From G963422445 sp963422445 (GTDB lineage: Bacteria > Pseudomonadota > Alphaproteobacteria > Thalassobaculales > Thalassobaculaceae), in contig OY729512.2 of NCBI GenBank assembly GCA_963422445.2, positions 5,642,001 through 5,706,000 on the forward strand: a stretch of 64,000 bases of DNA. Direction: 5' to 3'. Both the position numbers and the translations under genes were made by a program. Positions within the stretch are counted from its first letter, which is position 1; every line of letters starts with the position of its first letter. Below are positions 15,493 to 25,500 of this stretch, one piece after another. The notes beneath the pieces are model-generated. The model worked only from the letters and a program-made list of their open reading frames with translations. It did no database searches and was not told where the DNA came from.

Positions 15493-15528
15493 GGGAGGCA
15501 GAACGCGCTGGATCGCGTTCTGCCTCCC
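15493..15528. terminator. Perfect 15-bp stem hairpin
   Basis: Arms GGGAGGCAGAACGCG (15,493-15,507) and CGCGTTCTGCCTCCC (15,514-15,528) pair without mismatch around the loop CTGGAT. It is a very stable structure with only a short T-containing tail (TTATC), so it could be an intrinsic terminator or a recombination/replication hairpin. It lies in a gene-free stretch (15,376-15,993) in which nothing else was recognised. Confidence 0.6.
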
Positions 15529-15993
15529 TTATCCGAATAGCCGTCAATACGACCGCCGTCCTGCCTGCCTGCGCCCCGGAACTGCCCCGCGCCACCGGGA
15601 GGAGAGGTCCGGCCGGAAGCGGGCGTGGGGCAGACGGTTTGGAGAGAGGCCGCCGCCGCCGTTCCCTCTCACCCTTCCAAGGAGACGGCACCATGCAGAC
15701 GGCACTCGCACCGCGCGGCGACGCGCGCACGTTTCTTACCCCTTCACCGGCGCAGGGCGCGCGGCACGATCCTGCCGCGGAAGGCGGTCGAGACCATGCG
15801 GCCCGCCCGCGACGAGATCATCATCGCGACGGGGGTCAAGCTGCGCCACTGCGGGGTGCAGCTCCGGGGCTGGCGCAGCCTGGGGATATTCGCCGACCGC
15901 CGCCAGAAAGGCTGACAGCGCGCTTGTGCGGACGTCCCGCCGCCGGGCGGGCGTGCGCCGCGTCCCATCCCCCTCTCACGACCTGGAGTCGAC
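15529..15993. other. Gene-poor stretch upstream of the zinc-ribbon gene
   Basis: No confident gene. A plus-strand frame ending at 15,915 has a protein-like tail (MRPARDEIIIATGVKLRHC, then GWRSLGIFADRRQKG) but no convincing start; it may be the end of a degraded small ICE gene. Confidence 0.35.
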
Positions 15994-16805
15994 CATGGCC
16001 TACCGTGACCCCGCACAGGGCCGCGCCGCCGACCGCGCGCGTTTCAGAAAGCCACCGCCGAACGAAAGGCGGCCGGATTGTGTCCACGATGCGGCGAGCG
16101 CCGGCCCGAGGACGGGTTTGCCTTGTGCGACGCGTGCGCCGAGAAACGCCGGGCATCGGAGCGCGCCCGGTATGTCGAAGCGAAAGCCCGGGGCGAGCTC
16201 TATGGCGGGAGGGACCCCAGCGCCAAACGCAAGGCCGCCGCACCGCGAGTGCGAAGCGCCGCCGGGCCCGCGTCGAGGCCGGGACATGCACCCGATGCGG
16301 CCGCCGGCCTCCCGTCGAGGGCGGCACGGTCTGCGACCGGTGCCGTGAAGCGCGCCGCGCCGCCGAACGCGAGCGGTATCGCCGGCTCCGCGAGCGCGGC
16401 TTGTGCGTGACGTGCGGCGAACCCGCTTTCGACGGCCAGTCCCGATGCGGGGTCTGCACGACCGTGGAGGGCGAGCGGCGCGACAGCGCCGGGAAGAACG
16501 ACGCGGCCCGCCAGCGATATGACGAGCGCCGCGCCCGCAATGCCTGCACGGACTGCGGGCAACCCGCGTACGGCGCCTGCCGGTGCCCGGAGTGCGCGGA
16601 TCGCTCTTATGAGCGCGCGGATCACTTCCGCGGCATCCCGATATTGGAGCCCACCTTCGCGGTGATCGAGCTCGACACCGGGACGGTGCACGGCCCGTTC
16701 GACTCCGAGGCCGCCGCCAGCCTGGTGTTCGCGAAGCTCTCGCTCCACGAGGTCGAGATCGTCAGCGACGCCCCGATCACCGCGACGGTGACGGGCTGGT
16801 CCTGA
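15994..16805 (+). pseudogene. Multi-zinc-ribbon protein, broken by two frameshifts
   Basis: Starting at ATG 15,994 (MAYRDPAQGRAADRAR), the coding sense jumps frame near 16,040 and again near 16,250. Restored, it gives about 270 residues with four Cys knuckles: CPRCGERRPEDGFALCDAC, CTRCGRRPPVEGGTVCDRC, CVTCGEPAFDGQSRCGVC, CTDCGQPAYGACRCPEC. Arg-rich helices of the type ERARYVEAKARGELYGG separate them. The C-terminal 60 residues (TFAVIELDTGTVHGPFDSEA) form a separate small domain. The repeated CxxC pairs suggest zinc binding and possibly nucleic-acid binding. No known function. It could be intact if the shifts are sequencing errors. Confidence 0.55.
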
Positions 16806-16934
16806 GCGGTTCCCGTCGGCGGTGCTCGCGACATGCTGGAGGTGGAGAACAGCGAATGCCGGGCAAGCGGCCAGCGGACGGGAGGGAGCGGGTTCTTTCC
16901 ACACCGGGCGCGGCACCGTCCCAGGAGGTCCGGA

Positions 16935-17111
16935 ATGTTCGACCTGTACCACGACTACGACCCCGTTACCCCGGCTGGCGGCCTGCTGCTCGCCGAAGTC
17001 GGCATCGACCTCGACGCCGTGCGGCAGACGCTCGCCGACGACCTGGCCCGGCGCTGTCCCGACCGCGAGGTTCCGGAGAGCCGGAGTTGGAGGAAAGCGG
17101 AAGAAGGATGA
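16935..17111 (+). CDS. Small acidic protein, unknown
   Basis: A 58-residue frame with a good ribosome-binding site (AGGAGG, 8 nt upstream). It begins MFDLYHDYDPVTPAGGLLLA and continues with an amphipathic helix (LDAVRQTLADDLARR). No domain recognised. It sits between the zinc-ribbon gene and the second ssb, among ICE accessory genes on the same strand. Confidence 0.5.
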   Translation: MFDLYHDYDPVTPAGGLLLAEVGIDLDAVRQTLADDLARRCPDREVPESRSWRKAEEG

Positions 17112-17193
17112 ACGGACAAGGGGCCGGAGCGAGAGGTTCCGGTCCCGCCGTTCTCGAACCCATCGTCAGAATCCGGAACGCAAGGAGATCGCC

Positions 17194-17643
17194 ATGAGCT
17201 TCGGATTGAATCGCGCGGAAGTCATCGGCCGCCTCGGCGCCGACGTCACGGTCAACCATCTCGTCTCGGGGGGCCGCGTGGCCAACCTCAGCATCGCGAC
17301 CGACGAGTCCTACATCGACAGGAACGGCGAGCGCATCGACCGCACCGAGTGGCACCGCGTCGTCACGTTCCAGCCCGGCCTCGTCGACATGCTGGCCAAG
17401 ACCGCGAGGAAGGGCCGGCTGGTCTATGTCGCGGGCAAGATGCAGACGCGGCGCTGGCGCAAGGACGGCGAGGACGCCGACCGCTTCTCGACCGAGATCC
17501 TGCTGGCGCCCGGCTCGCGCATCCAGTTCCTCGATCGTGCGAGCGCGGCGAACGGCGATGTCGCCGCCCGGACGTCGGCGGAGCCGGTGAACGGTGCCGC
17601 GGCGCAGGCCGGAGAGGGGGAGGCGGACCCGCTTCCGTTCTGA
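17194..17643 (+). CDS. ssb: Second single-stranded DNA-binding protein
   Basis: A 149-residue SSB with ribosome-binding site AAGGAG. OB-fold signature: LNRAEVIGRLGADVTVNHL, TEWHRVVTFQ, GRLVYVAGKMQTRRW. Unlike the tra-operon SSB, it keeps the acidic tip ending ADPLPF, the usual partner-binding motif. It probably protects transferred or replicating element DNA. Confidence 0.9.
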   Translation: MSFGLNRAEVIGRLGADVTVNHLVSGGRVANLSIATDESYIDRNGERIDRTEWHRVVTFQPGLVDMLAKTARKGRLVYVAGKMQTRRWRKDGEDADRFSTEILLAPGSRIQFLDRASAANGDVAARTSAEPVNGAAAQAGEGEADPLPF

Positions 17644-17813
17644 CGGACGGCCGTCCTTCCACGCCTCGGGGGCGCGCCCCTTCTTTCGTGCAGGCGGGCC
17701 GGAGCCCGGCGCCGACGATCCGGGAGCCGGAGATTCGCTTTCCGAGTGCGAGCCGCGCGGCGGGACAGGAAGTCGCGCGTCACCGCTTCACCTCGACAGT
17801 GTGGAGACCGACA

Positions 17814-18957
17814 TGACCGAAATCGCCTTCCGGAACGTCGCCGAAGACGAAGCCCGTGCACTCCCCGATGGCAGGTGGTCGGCGACCTGTACCGCCACCC
17901 CGACATCCTCAACGCGGGCGACGTCTCCTGCGTCATCCACCTCATCGAAGACCCGCGCGACCCGGCCCGCGTGCACGACCGCTCGCGGGTGCGCGAGGTG
18001 GCGCGGACCAGGGTCGTCTCGCATCCGTACCGGTAGCCGCAGTGTGCCGGGCAGGCAGGCCACAACCAGTCGCCCACCGCCATCGTGTGCGAGAACGCGC
18101 AGCTCTTTGGCGCTACCCCCGAGCACGGCGAGCACGACCCCGGAGAGGTCTGGGACCGCGACGAGGCCATCGAGGCGGCGGGCGCCGCCTTCCGCATCCT
18201 CGCCGAGGGCGCCGCCGCCGACGGCCTCCAGCTCGCCGACGAACGCGAGAGCCTGCTCTGGGGCGTCGTCAATGCCTTCGACGCCCAGGTCCGCAGCCTC
18301 GACCGCTCCGTCGACCGGCTCATCCCGCAAATGCGCGACCTCGAACGCGCCCAGGACGGCACCGAAATCAACGCCCATGAACTGGAACGCATCACCGAGC
18401 GCGCGCAGAACCTCGGCGACCGGCACGACGCCTTCGAGCGGATGCGCGATGCGGTGGCCGAGCAGTACCGCACCGCCACCGGCGAGGTCTGGCGCCCGAG
18501 GCGAGGCAGCCATACCAGCCAGACCGGAAAGCTGACCTCCGCCGCCATCGACGCCCGCGACTTCCGCCGCGCACGCAAGGACCGCGAGACCCGCGCCCAC
18601 CTGCCGAGCGGCGCCCTGGTCGCCGTCACCGGCGGCAGGTACGCCGCCGACGCGAACGCGGTGTTCGTCCGCCTCGACCGCGTCCGCGCCAAGTACCCGG
18701 ACATGGTGCTGATCCACGGCGGCGGCCCCGGCGTCGAGCAGCTCGCCGCGCAGTGAGCCGAACAGAACGGCGTGCACCAGGTGGTGTGCAAGCCCGACTG
18801 GCAGCGCCACGGACGGGCCGCCCCGTTCCGGCGCAACGACGAGCTGCTCGGCCTCATGCCGAAGGGCGTCGTCGCCTTCCCCGGCTCGGGCATCACCGAC
18901 AACCTCGTCGAGAAGGCCACGCAGCTCGGTATCCCCGTTCAGAAAATCGCGGCTTGA
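17814..18957 (+). pseudogene. DUF2493/SLOG-type ICE protein, broken by stop codons
   Basis: The start MTEIAFRNVAEDEA and the body from 18,085 fit the DUF2493-type plasmid/ICE proteins (about 320 residues). The SLOG-like C-terminal domain is clear: VTGGRYAADANAVFVRLDRV, MVLIHGGGPGVEQLAAQ, then VCKPDWQRHG, RRNDELLGLMPKGVVAFPG, GITDNLVEKATQLGIPV. The frame is lost between 17,870 and 18,085 (a TAG at about 18,034). A TGA at 18,754 replaces the Trp expected in AAxWAxQ. The family is common on conjugative elements; its role is unknown, with nucleotide-derivative binding proposed for SLOG folds. Confidence 0.7.
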
Positions 18958-20157
18958 GTGCCGCGCGGCGACGGGCCATGCCGGCGAACGCTGGTGCGGC
19001 CCGTCGATTCCCGCCGTCACCGTCCGATGCGGCGGCGCGGGCACCGCCGCATCGGATTCCGCGCACCGCCCGCCGCACTTCGCCCGCCGCTCGCGTCGGC
19101 GCTCCGCGCCGTGCTCGCCGTCGTGGTCTCCGCCTCGCTCGCCCCCGCACATCGTCCATCGCCGGTGACGGCTTCGCCAATCACCGGCATCCGAACTGCC
19201 GTCCGCGGTCGTGCCGACAGCAGTGTCGGCATCCGTGCGCAGCACGCTGCCCGCGGCTCCGCCCGCATCGCCGATGTCCGCGGCCGCATCGGTCCGCAGC
19301 ACCGCGCGGCTGACGCCGCGGTAACGGGTTACCCAACCACGCCCGCGCTCGCGGTAACGAGTGAAAGGAGAGCCATCGCCACGAACTGCACCGCATTCAC
19401 CGTCCGCCCGTGCGCTGCGGGAACATGTGCGCGGAGCCTCTCTGCCCGGCGGAACATGTGCGGCCGCGCGTATGCGCCGAGGGAACGCTCCCGGCCGCAG
19501 TGCGCCATGTGTGATGAACGCCGCCGCCGACTTGCATCAGGACACGCGTTTTGTTACCTTTGTCCCTTGGACGACAACGCGGAACGCGCTCAGGTGTCGC
19601 GGCCCGGTCGTCTCGCTCAATCGCCGCGGCGGCTCCAAACCCTTGCGGCGCCGGCGATTCAAGCCGGTTACGGTGTGTGGGTCGGCTTCGACCATCCGAA
19701 CCCCCGTCGGGGTCTTGGTTCTCACACCACACTCACCTGAAGGTGAAGGGGGCCAAGCGCGCGCTCGTCAGGCATTTTGGCGCGACTTCAATGTCTTGGG
19801 ACGACACAGCGTTGTTGGGCGGAGTTGCGACCGTTCGGCCGCTCCGAGCACTCAGACTGACTGCTGGAATTTACCCGTCGAATCAAAGCCTTGCGAGCCG
19901 TGCACCCGATCGGGCGTTCGGCGTGTCACGGGAGCATGCGTGTCGGTCGAGTAGATTTCCTACCGGGCACTCAATCTGACTGCGCGCCCGGTTGCGCTCA
20001 CTGTTGACGGCGCTCAATCTGACTACGACACCGAAGGCGTCTTGGGTCGCCTCAATCGCACCGAGCCAAGTCTGTCGATGCACCGATCGCTACGAATTCC
20101 GGCGAAGCTGTCGTACCGTACCGTGATCGAATCTTACCGAGGAGGATGGATCAGCCG
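18958..20157. other. 1.2-kb region without recognisable genes
   Basis: No frame on either strand reads as a known protein. A 62-codon minus-strand frame at 19,537-19,725 has balanced composition but no recognisable match. GC falls from about 70 % to about 60 % near 19,540, which suggests a junction between element backbone and inserted island. Repeats at 19,848-20,030 are described separately. Confidence 0.5.
19848..20030. repeat. Three direct repeats, possible remnant of an IS21-type end
   Basis: The motif GCACTCA(A/G)(T/A)CTGACTGC occurs at 19,848, 19,967 and (as GCGCTCAATCTGACTACG) 20,012. On the minus strand the array starts TGTCGTAGTCAGATTGAGCG, reminiscent of IS21-family ends, which begin TGT and carry multiple internal repeats. 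No istA/istB coding sequence is present, so it would be a solo end; plasmid-like iterons are the alternative. Confidence 0.4.
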
Positions 20158-20508
20158 ATGGCGGAGACGTTGACGAGGACCATCCGGGTCACGCCGGAGC
20201 AGTGGGCGCGCATCGAAAAAACCGCCAAGGATCGAGATATTTCGGCGAACCGGCTCGTGGTCGAACTCGTCATGGAGGCCCTCGACCGGCGCGAATGGCC
20301 GCGCACCCAGCTCGATATCCAGGTCGCGAAGGCCGCGTTGTTCGCCGCCTAGGTCCTCCGGCGCGACCTCATTGCAGGCGGCCGTACGGATGAGGTCGAC
20401 GAAATTCTGCAGTTCGTTTCGTCATTGGTGCCCGAGTCGGCCGTCAATCCTTCGCCGTCTCCGAACGCGCCACCGCCGCAAACCGATTCGAAGCTGGGTT
20501 CCGAGTAG
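20158..20508 (+). pseudogene. Small DNA-binding-like protein with amber codon
   Basis: ATG 20,158 has an AGGAGG site 12 nt upstream. Residues 1-64 read TLTRTIRVTPEQWARIEKTA, with SANRLVVELVMEALDRREWP, a ribbon-helix-helix-like pattern. A TAG at 20,350 interrupts the frame, but the same frame continues VLRRDLIAGGRTDEVDEIL, then a Pro-rich tail to TAG 20,506. The continuation fits the protein (LFAA-x-xLRRDLIAGGR), so a Gln codon CAG has probably mutated to TAG. Truncated product: 64 residues. It precedes abiEi. Confidence 0.6.
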
Positions 20509-20664
20509 GCGGGAGGACCCTTCCCGGTTGTCCCGGGCGACGCCACAACACACGCGGCGCAGCTTTCGTGTCCACCCCCATGCCGGCGGATTTTCTTTTC
20601 TCCGGCGTTGAATCACGATAGTCTTGCCGCTAGATTTCTGACAGATTGAGCTGGAGACAAGACC

Positions 20665-21261
20665 ATGCGCGGCCTTTCCCGTCGCATCATGGAGCACGCC
20701 ACGGCGCTTCCGGAGGCTACGCCGCTGTGTCCGGCTGCCCTGCTGCACCTCGGCAACCGGGTGGCCGTCGACCAGGCGTTGTCGCGCCTCGCACGCTCGG
20801 GCAAGCTCATGCGGATCTGCCAGGGCGTCTACATGCGCCCGGTCGAGACCCGGTTCGGCGTTCGGGCGCCCCGGGTCGCCAAGGCGATCGCCGCGTTGTC
20901 GCAGATGTGGGGCGAAACGATCGTGCCGTGCGGCGGCGCGGCGGCCAATCGCCTGCGCCTGACCACGCAGAATCCGGTCCGTGCGGTCTACCTCACCTCC
21001 GGTTCCAACCGACGGCTGCACTTCGGCTCGTCCATTGTCGAGCTGCGTCACGCTCCGCGCTGGCAGCTGGCGGCGCCGCACCGAAAGGCGGGCGACGTCA
21101 TTCGCGCCCTCGCATGGCTCGGTCCCGAAGAGATCGAGGATGGCCTCGAAGCGGTTCTGAAGACGCTCTCCGAGGCGGATCGAGAAGAGCTTGCGGCCGC
21201 GCGGGCCACCATGCCGATCTGGATGGCGGAACCGGTGAGCGCGCGCCTTACGCATGGCTGA
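20665..21261 (+). CDS. abiEi: AbiEi-like antitoxin (DUF6088 type)
   Basis: A 198-residue protein with an N-terminal winged-helix segment (ALLHLGNRVAVDQALSRLAR, then GKLMRICQGVYMRP) and a C-terminal antitoxin domain. This is the architecture of type IV antitoxins paired with AbiEii nucleotidyltransferases; the wing usually binds the operon's own promoter. The ribosome-binding site GGAGA is well placed. The 3' end overlaps the toxin start by 8 nt. It is the first gene of the defence island. Confidence 0.85.
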   Translation: MRGLSRRIMEHATALPEATPLCPAALLHLGNRVAVDQALSRLARSGKLMRICQGVYMRPVETRFGVRAPRVAKAIAALSQMWGETIVPCGGAAANRLRLTTQNPVRAVYLTSGSNRRLHFGSSIVELRHAPRWQLAAPHRKAGDVIRALAWLGPEEIEDGLEAVLKTLSEADREELAAARATMPIWMAEPVSARLTHG

Positions 21262-22276
21262 GCAGGGATTCCAGAACCTCTCGCCCGGCGACAGGCGCGA
21301 CGCTCTCGAGGTGGCAGAGCGAAGCGGCAGCCACAAGGCGCATCTTCTGGAGAAGGATGTCTGGGTCGTCGCGACCCTTGGCGTCCTTTTCGATGCGCCG
21401 TTCGCCGGGAATCTGATCTTCAAAGGCGGCACGTCGCTCTCGAAGGTGTGGCGCGCGATCCGCCGATTCTCGGAAGACCTCGACATTACCTACGATATCC
21501 GGGCGTTTGCGCCGGATCTGGTTTCCGGCGCCGGCGACGAAGCGCTTCCGCCCACGCGCAGCCAGGAGAAGCGCTGGACGCGAGCCATCCGTGCCCGCCT
21601 CGCACAATGGGTCCGGGACGAGGCCTGTCCCATTGTCGAAGAAGGTCTCTCCGACGCCGGATTCGTGGCGAGGTGCGGAGTGGAAGCGGAACGTCTCTAC
21701 GTCGCGTATGAACCGTTGCTCGAGACAAGCGGCTTTGTCGCCCCGGAAGTCATCGTCGAGTTTGGCGCCCGATCGACGGGCGAGCCTCACGCAAATCGGC
21801 CCGTTGTGTGCGACGCGGCCGCCTATCTTCCCGGTCTCGCGTTTCCCGAAGCGCACCCCACCGTCATGCTGGCGGAACGGACCTTCTGGGAAAAAGCGAC
21901 CGCCATCCATGTCTTCTGCCGCCAGGAGCGCCGGCGCGGCGAGCGTCTGTCGAGGCACTGGCATGATCTTGCGCGCCTCGACGAGGCCGGGATCGCGGCA
22001 AAACCGTTCGCCGACCGCGCCCTCGCGCTGTCCGTTGCCCGCCACAAGGCGATGTTCTTCGCCGAGAACGACGCCCGGGGCAACCGGATCGACTATGAAG
22101 CGGCCGTTTCCGGACAACTTCAGCTTGTTCCCGAAGGGACCGGGCATGCGGTGCTCGCCGACGACTACGCGAAAATGCTTGCCGACGGCATGCTGCTCGA
22201 CGAGAGCGAGCCGTTCGACGCACTGATGGGGAGATGCGCAACGATCGAAATGAGAGCGAACCGGCCGAAGGCATGA
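21254..22276 (+). CDS. abiEii: AbiEii-type nucleotidyltransferase toxin
   Basis: A 340-residue toxin of the type IV AbiE system, which aborts phage growth by nucleotide transfer to a cellular target (tRNA in characterised relatives). Diagnostic motifs are LIFKGGTSLSKVWRAI (residues about 56-70) and RRFSEDLDITYDI (residues about 72-84), the GGTSL and D-x-D metal-binding motifs of the DNA polymerase beta fold. HPTVMLAERTFWEKATAIHV and the basic helix RLSRHWHDLARL are also typical. The intact frame and overlapping antitoxin suggest a working pair. Confidence 0.9.
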   Translation: MAEQGFQNLSPGDRRDALEVAERSGSHKAHLLEKDVWVVATLGVLFDAPFAGNLIFKGGTSLSKVWRAIRRFSEDLDITYDIRAFAPDLVSGAGDEALPPTRSQEKRWTRAIRARLAQWVRDEACPIVEEGLSDAGFVARCGVEAERLYVAYEPLLETSGFVAPEVIVEFGARSTGEPHANRPVVCDAAAYLPGLAFPEAHPTVMLAERTFWEKATAIHVFCRQERRRGERLSRHWHDLARLDEAGIAAKPFADRALALSVARHKAMFFAENDARGNRIDYEAAVSGQLQLVPEGTGHAVLADDYAKMLADGMLLDESEPFDALMGRCATIEMRANRPKA

Positions 22277-22595
22277 CAGGTAACTCCCTCCATCCAGTCT
22301 GGACCGCGCTGGTCAGACGGAATCGATACCCCATCAGGCTGGGGTCTCAATCGACAGTGCGCTGTCCCCGTGCCGTTCGAGCCCCATCCAGACATGGAAA
22401 ACGGCAGGCAACGGAATGGCAAGGCTTAGTCCTCTGGGTCAAGGACCGGCGCAAGCAGGATCGGCACGGAACGCGGGACGGCGCGTTCGCGAGTCAGGCC
22501 ATGCACAACCTTGGCGGATTCTGGACTGCATGGTTTGCTCCGAGGTCGTTACGCTTCGTTATGCTCTCGCCAGAAAAAGAGAAAGCGCTACCGCT
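22277..22595. other. Leader region of the Hma-type operon
   Basis: A 319-bp spacer. It contains the hairpin ACCCC-atcaggct-GGGGT near 22,330, which could terminate abiEii. An open plus-strand frame continues into the helicase gene but has no protein-like content before GTG 22,596. It should hold the promoter of the helicase operon; no strong sigma-70 boxes stand out. Confidence 0.4.
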
Positions 22596-25500
22596 GTGAA
22601 ACTGGAAGAACTTCAACCCGAATGTACCGTTCGTGGGGTTCGCGCGGCGGAGACCGTGACGGTGGTCAAGGTAACTTGGCACGGAGCTGACGCGCTGACC
22701 CTGCTCTACCGGTCGGCAGCCGGCACGGTCGCCGAGGAAGTCCTATTCCGCGACGACGATGCGCGTCTGGAACTCGTGTCGCAAGGGCGTCCATGGAGCT
22801 TCGACGGTGATGGCGCGCTTTATCGTTTGGTCTCCGAGGCACACCGTATCCGTCTCGCCCACTTGTTCGATCCGATGCTTGCGGTGCACACCTCGCTAGT
22901 GGAGCCGCTGCCCCACCAGATCACAGCCGTGTACGAAGCGATGCTGCCCAGGCAGCCGCTTCGTTTCCTTTTGGCCGACGACCCAGGGGCGGGCAAGACC
23001 ATCATGGCTGGTCTGCTCATCAAGGAATTGATCGTTCGGGGCGACCTGGGACGATGCCTCATCGTGTGCCCCGGAAGCCTGGTCGAACAATGGCAGGACG
23101 AGCTCCATAGTAGGTTCGGCCTCAGCTTCGAGATCATGACGAACGACAAGCTGGAGGCGGCCAGGACCGGCAACTGGTTTCTGGAGAACGACTTCGCAAT
23201 CGCCAGGCTCGACAAGCTCGCGAGAAACGAGGACGTGCAGGCAAAGCTGTCCGCTCGCGACTGCGACTACGATCTGGTGATCTGCGACGAAGCGCACAAG
23301 ATGTCGGCGACGTTTTTCGGCGGCGAGATCCAGTACACGAAGCGATACCGCCTGGGACAACTGCTCTCGCGACTCGCGCGGCATTTCCTGCTCATGACGG
23401 CCACGCCGCACAACGGCAAGGAAACGGATTTTCAGCTTTTCCTGGCGCTCCTGGACGGAGACCGGTTCGAAGGCCGGTTCCGGGATGGCGTCCACCGCAT
23501 TGATGTGACCGACATGATGCGGCGAATGGTGAAGGAGAACCTGCTGAAATTCGACGGGCGGCCGCTGTTCCCCGAGCGGATCGCCTACTCGGTGCCATAC
23601 AAGCTGACAGACGAAGAGGCGCGGCTCTACCGTGCCGTCACCGAATACGTTCGCGAGGAGTTCAATCGCGCGGAGGCGTTGCAGAATGACAAGCGCGCCG
23701 GCACGGTCGGCTTCGCCCTGACCGTGTTGCAGAGGCGTCTGGCCTCGTCGCCGGAAGCCATCCATCAGTCGCTGACGCGGCGGCGCAACCGTCTGGAGAC
23801 CCGCCTGCGCGAGGTGAAGGTGATGCGGCGCGGATCCGCCCTAACCGACATCGCCCGCAGTTTCTCCATCGACGCCGACGACCTTGAGGATCTGGACGAT
23901 GCGCCGGAAGACGAGGTCGAGGCGGCGGAGCGCGCAGTCCTCGACGAGGCGACCGCCGCGAGCACGATCACGGAACTCGAGGGAGAAATCGAGTCGCTCA
24001 GGAAACTGCAAGGGATGGCTGCTGGCATCAGGCATGCCGGAAGCGACACGAAATGGCGCGAACTCTCCAAACTGCTTGACGAGATTCTCGTGCGCGAAGG
24101 AGTTGACTCGCTCTTGAACGACGAGGGTCTGCCTCGGGCCGGCGCCAAGTACTCTGGCCCCGAGCCGTCTCCCCAAGAGAAGCTCGTCATCTTCACCGAG
24201 CATCGCGACACGTTGAATTATCTGACCGACCGCATCGAGACCCTGCTCGGCAGACCCGAGGCTATCGTCCAGATCCGCGGCGGCATGGGGCGCGAGCAGC
24301 GGCGCAAAGCACAGGAAGCGTTTCTTCATGACCCGGAGGTGCAAGTGCTGCTTGCCACAGATGCCGCCGGCGAAGGCATCAACCTGCAGCGGGCGCACTT
24401 GATGGTGAACTACGACCTACCCTGGAATCCGAATCGGCTTGAGCAGCGTTTCGGGCGAATCCACCGAATCGGCCAAACCGAAGTTTGCCACCTTTGGAAC
24501 CTTGTGGCGGACGAGACCCGGGAGGGAGACGTCTTCCGCAGATTGCTGGATAAGCTGGACCAGGCGCGCACCGCGCTCGGCGGCCAAGTGTTCGACGTAC
24601 TTGGGAGGCTGCAGTTCGACGGCAGATCGCTGCGTGAGTTGCTGATCGAAGCGGTCAGATACGGCGATCGTCCCGAAGTCAGGGCAAGACTGGAGCAGGC
24701 GGTGGCCAAGGCCGTGGATCGCGATCGGCTGCAGGCGCTGATCGAAGAACGAGCGCTCGCTCATGACGCCATGGATACAACCAAGGTAGCCAACGCACGC
24801 GAGGAACTCGAACGGGCGCAGGCGCGCAGGCTTCAGCCGTTCTACATCGAGTCGTTCTTCCTCGAAGCGTTCCGGGCGCTCGGAGGCACCGCCAGGGAAC
24901 GAGAGCATCGAAGGTACCAAGTCAGTCACGTGCCGGCCGCGGTGCGTAGCCGTGATCGCGAGATCGGCCTCGGCGATCCTGTTCTTCCCCGGTACGAACG
25001 TATAGCGTTCGAGAAGGACTTGCTAGAGATCCCGGGCAAACCCTTGGCCGCATTCGTTTGTCCGGGGCATCCGCTGCTGGGTGCGGTGATCGATCTGACG
25101 CTGGAGCGCCATGGCGAACTGCTGAAACGGGGAGCCGTTCTGGTCGACGATCGAGACAGCGGCGAAGAACCAAGAGTCCTGTTCGCGCTCGAACATGTGA
25201 TTCAGGACGACGGCCGGGAATCGGGCGGGGAAACACGGGTCGTCTCGCAGCGAATGCTGTATGTTGAAATGGACGGTAGCGGAAGCCGCCGACACCTGCG
25301 CAATGCGCCCTACCTGGACTACCGTCCGCTGGGAAACGATGATCCGAGCGTCGACGACATTCTGGCCCTGCCGGAACTCCAGTGGGTCTCTCGAGAGCTT
25401 GAAGACGAAGCGCACGGCGAGGCAATTGCCCATGTCGTACCGACCCACATCACCGAGGTACGGAACAGGCGGCAAGAGTCGATAGCGAAGACGCGCGCTG

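Noticed and set aside
18754..18756. Possible TGA=Trp recoding (TGA at Trp positions at 18,754 and 40,318)
   Set aside because: Many intact genes here end in TGA, often overlapping the next ATG, and Trp is encoded by TGG elsewhere. Point mutations explain it better.
19600..19740. Possible tRNA or attachment site in the GC-step region
   Set aside because: No cloverleaf with proper acceptor stem and T-loop could be drawn; the short hairpins are not tRNA-like.
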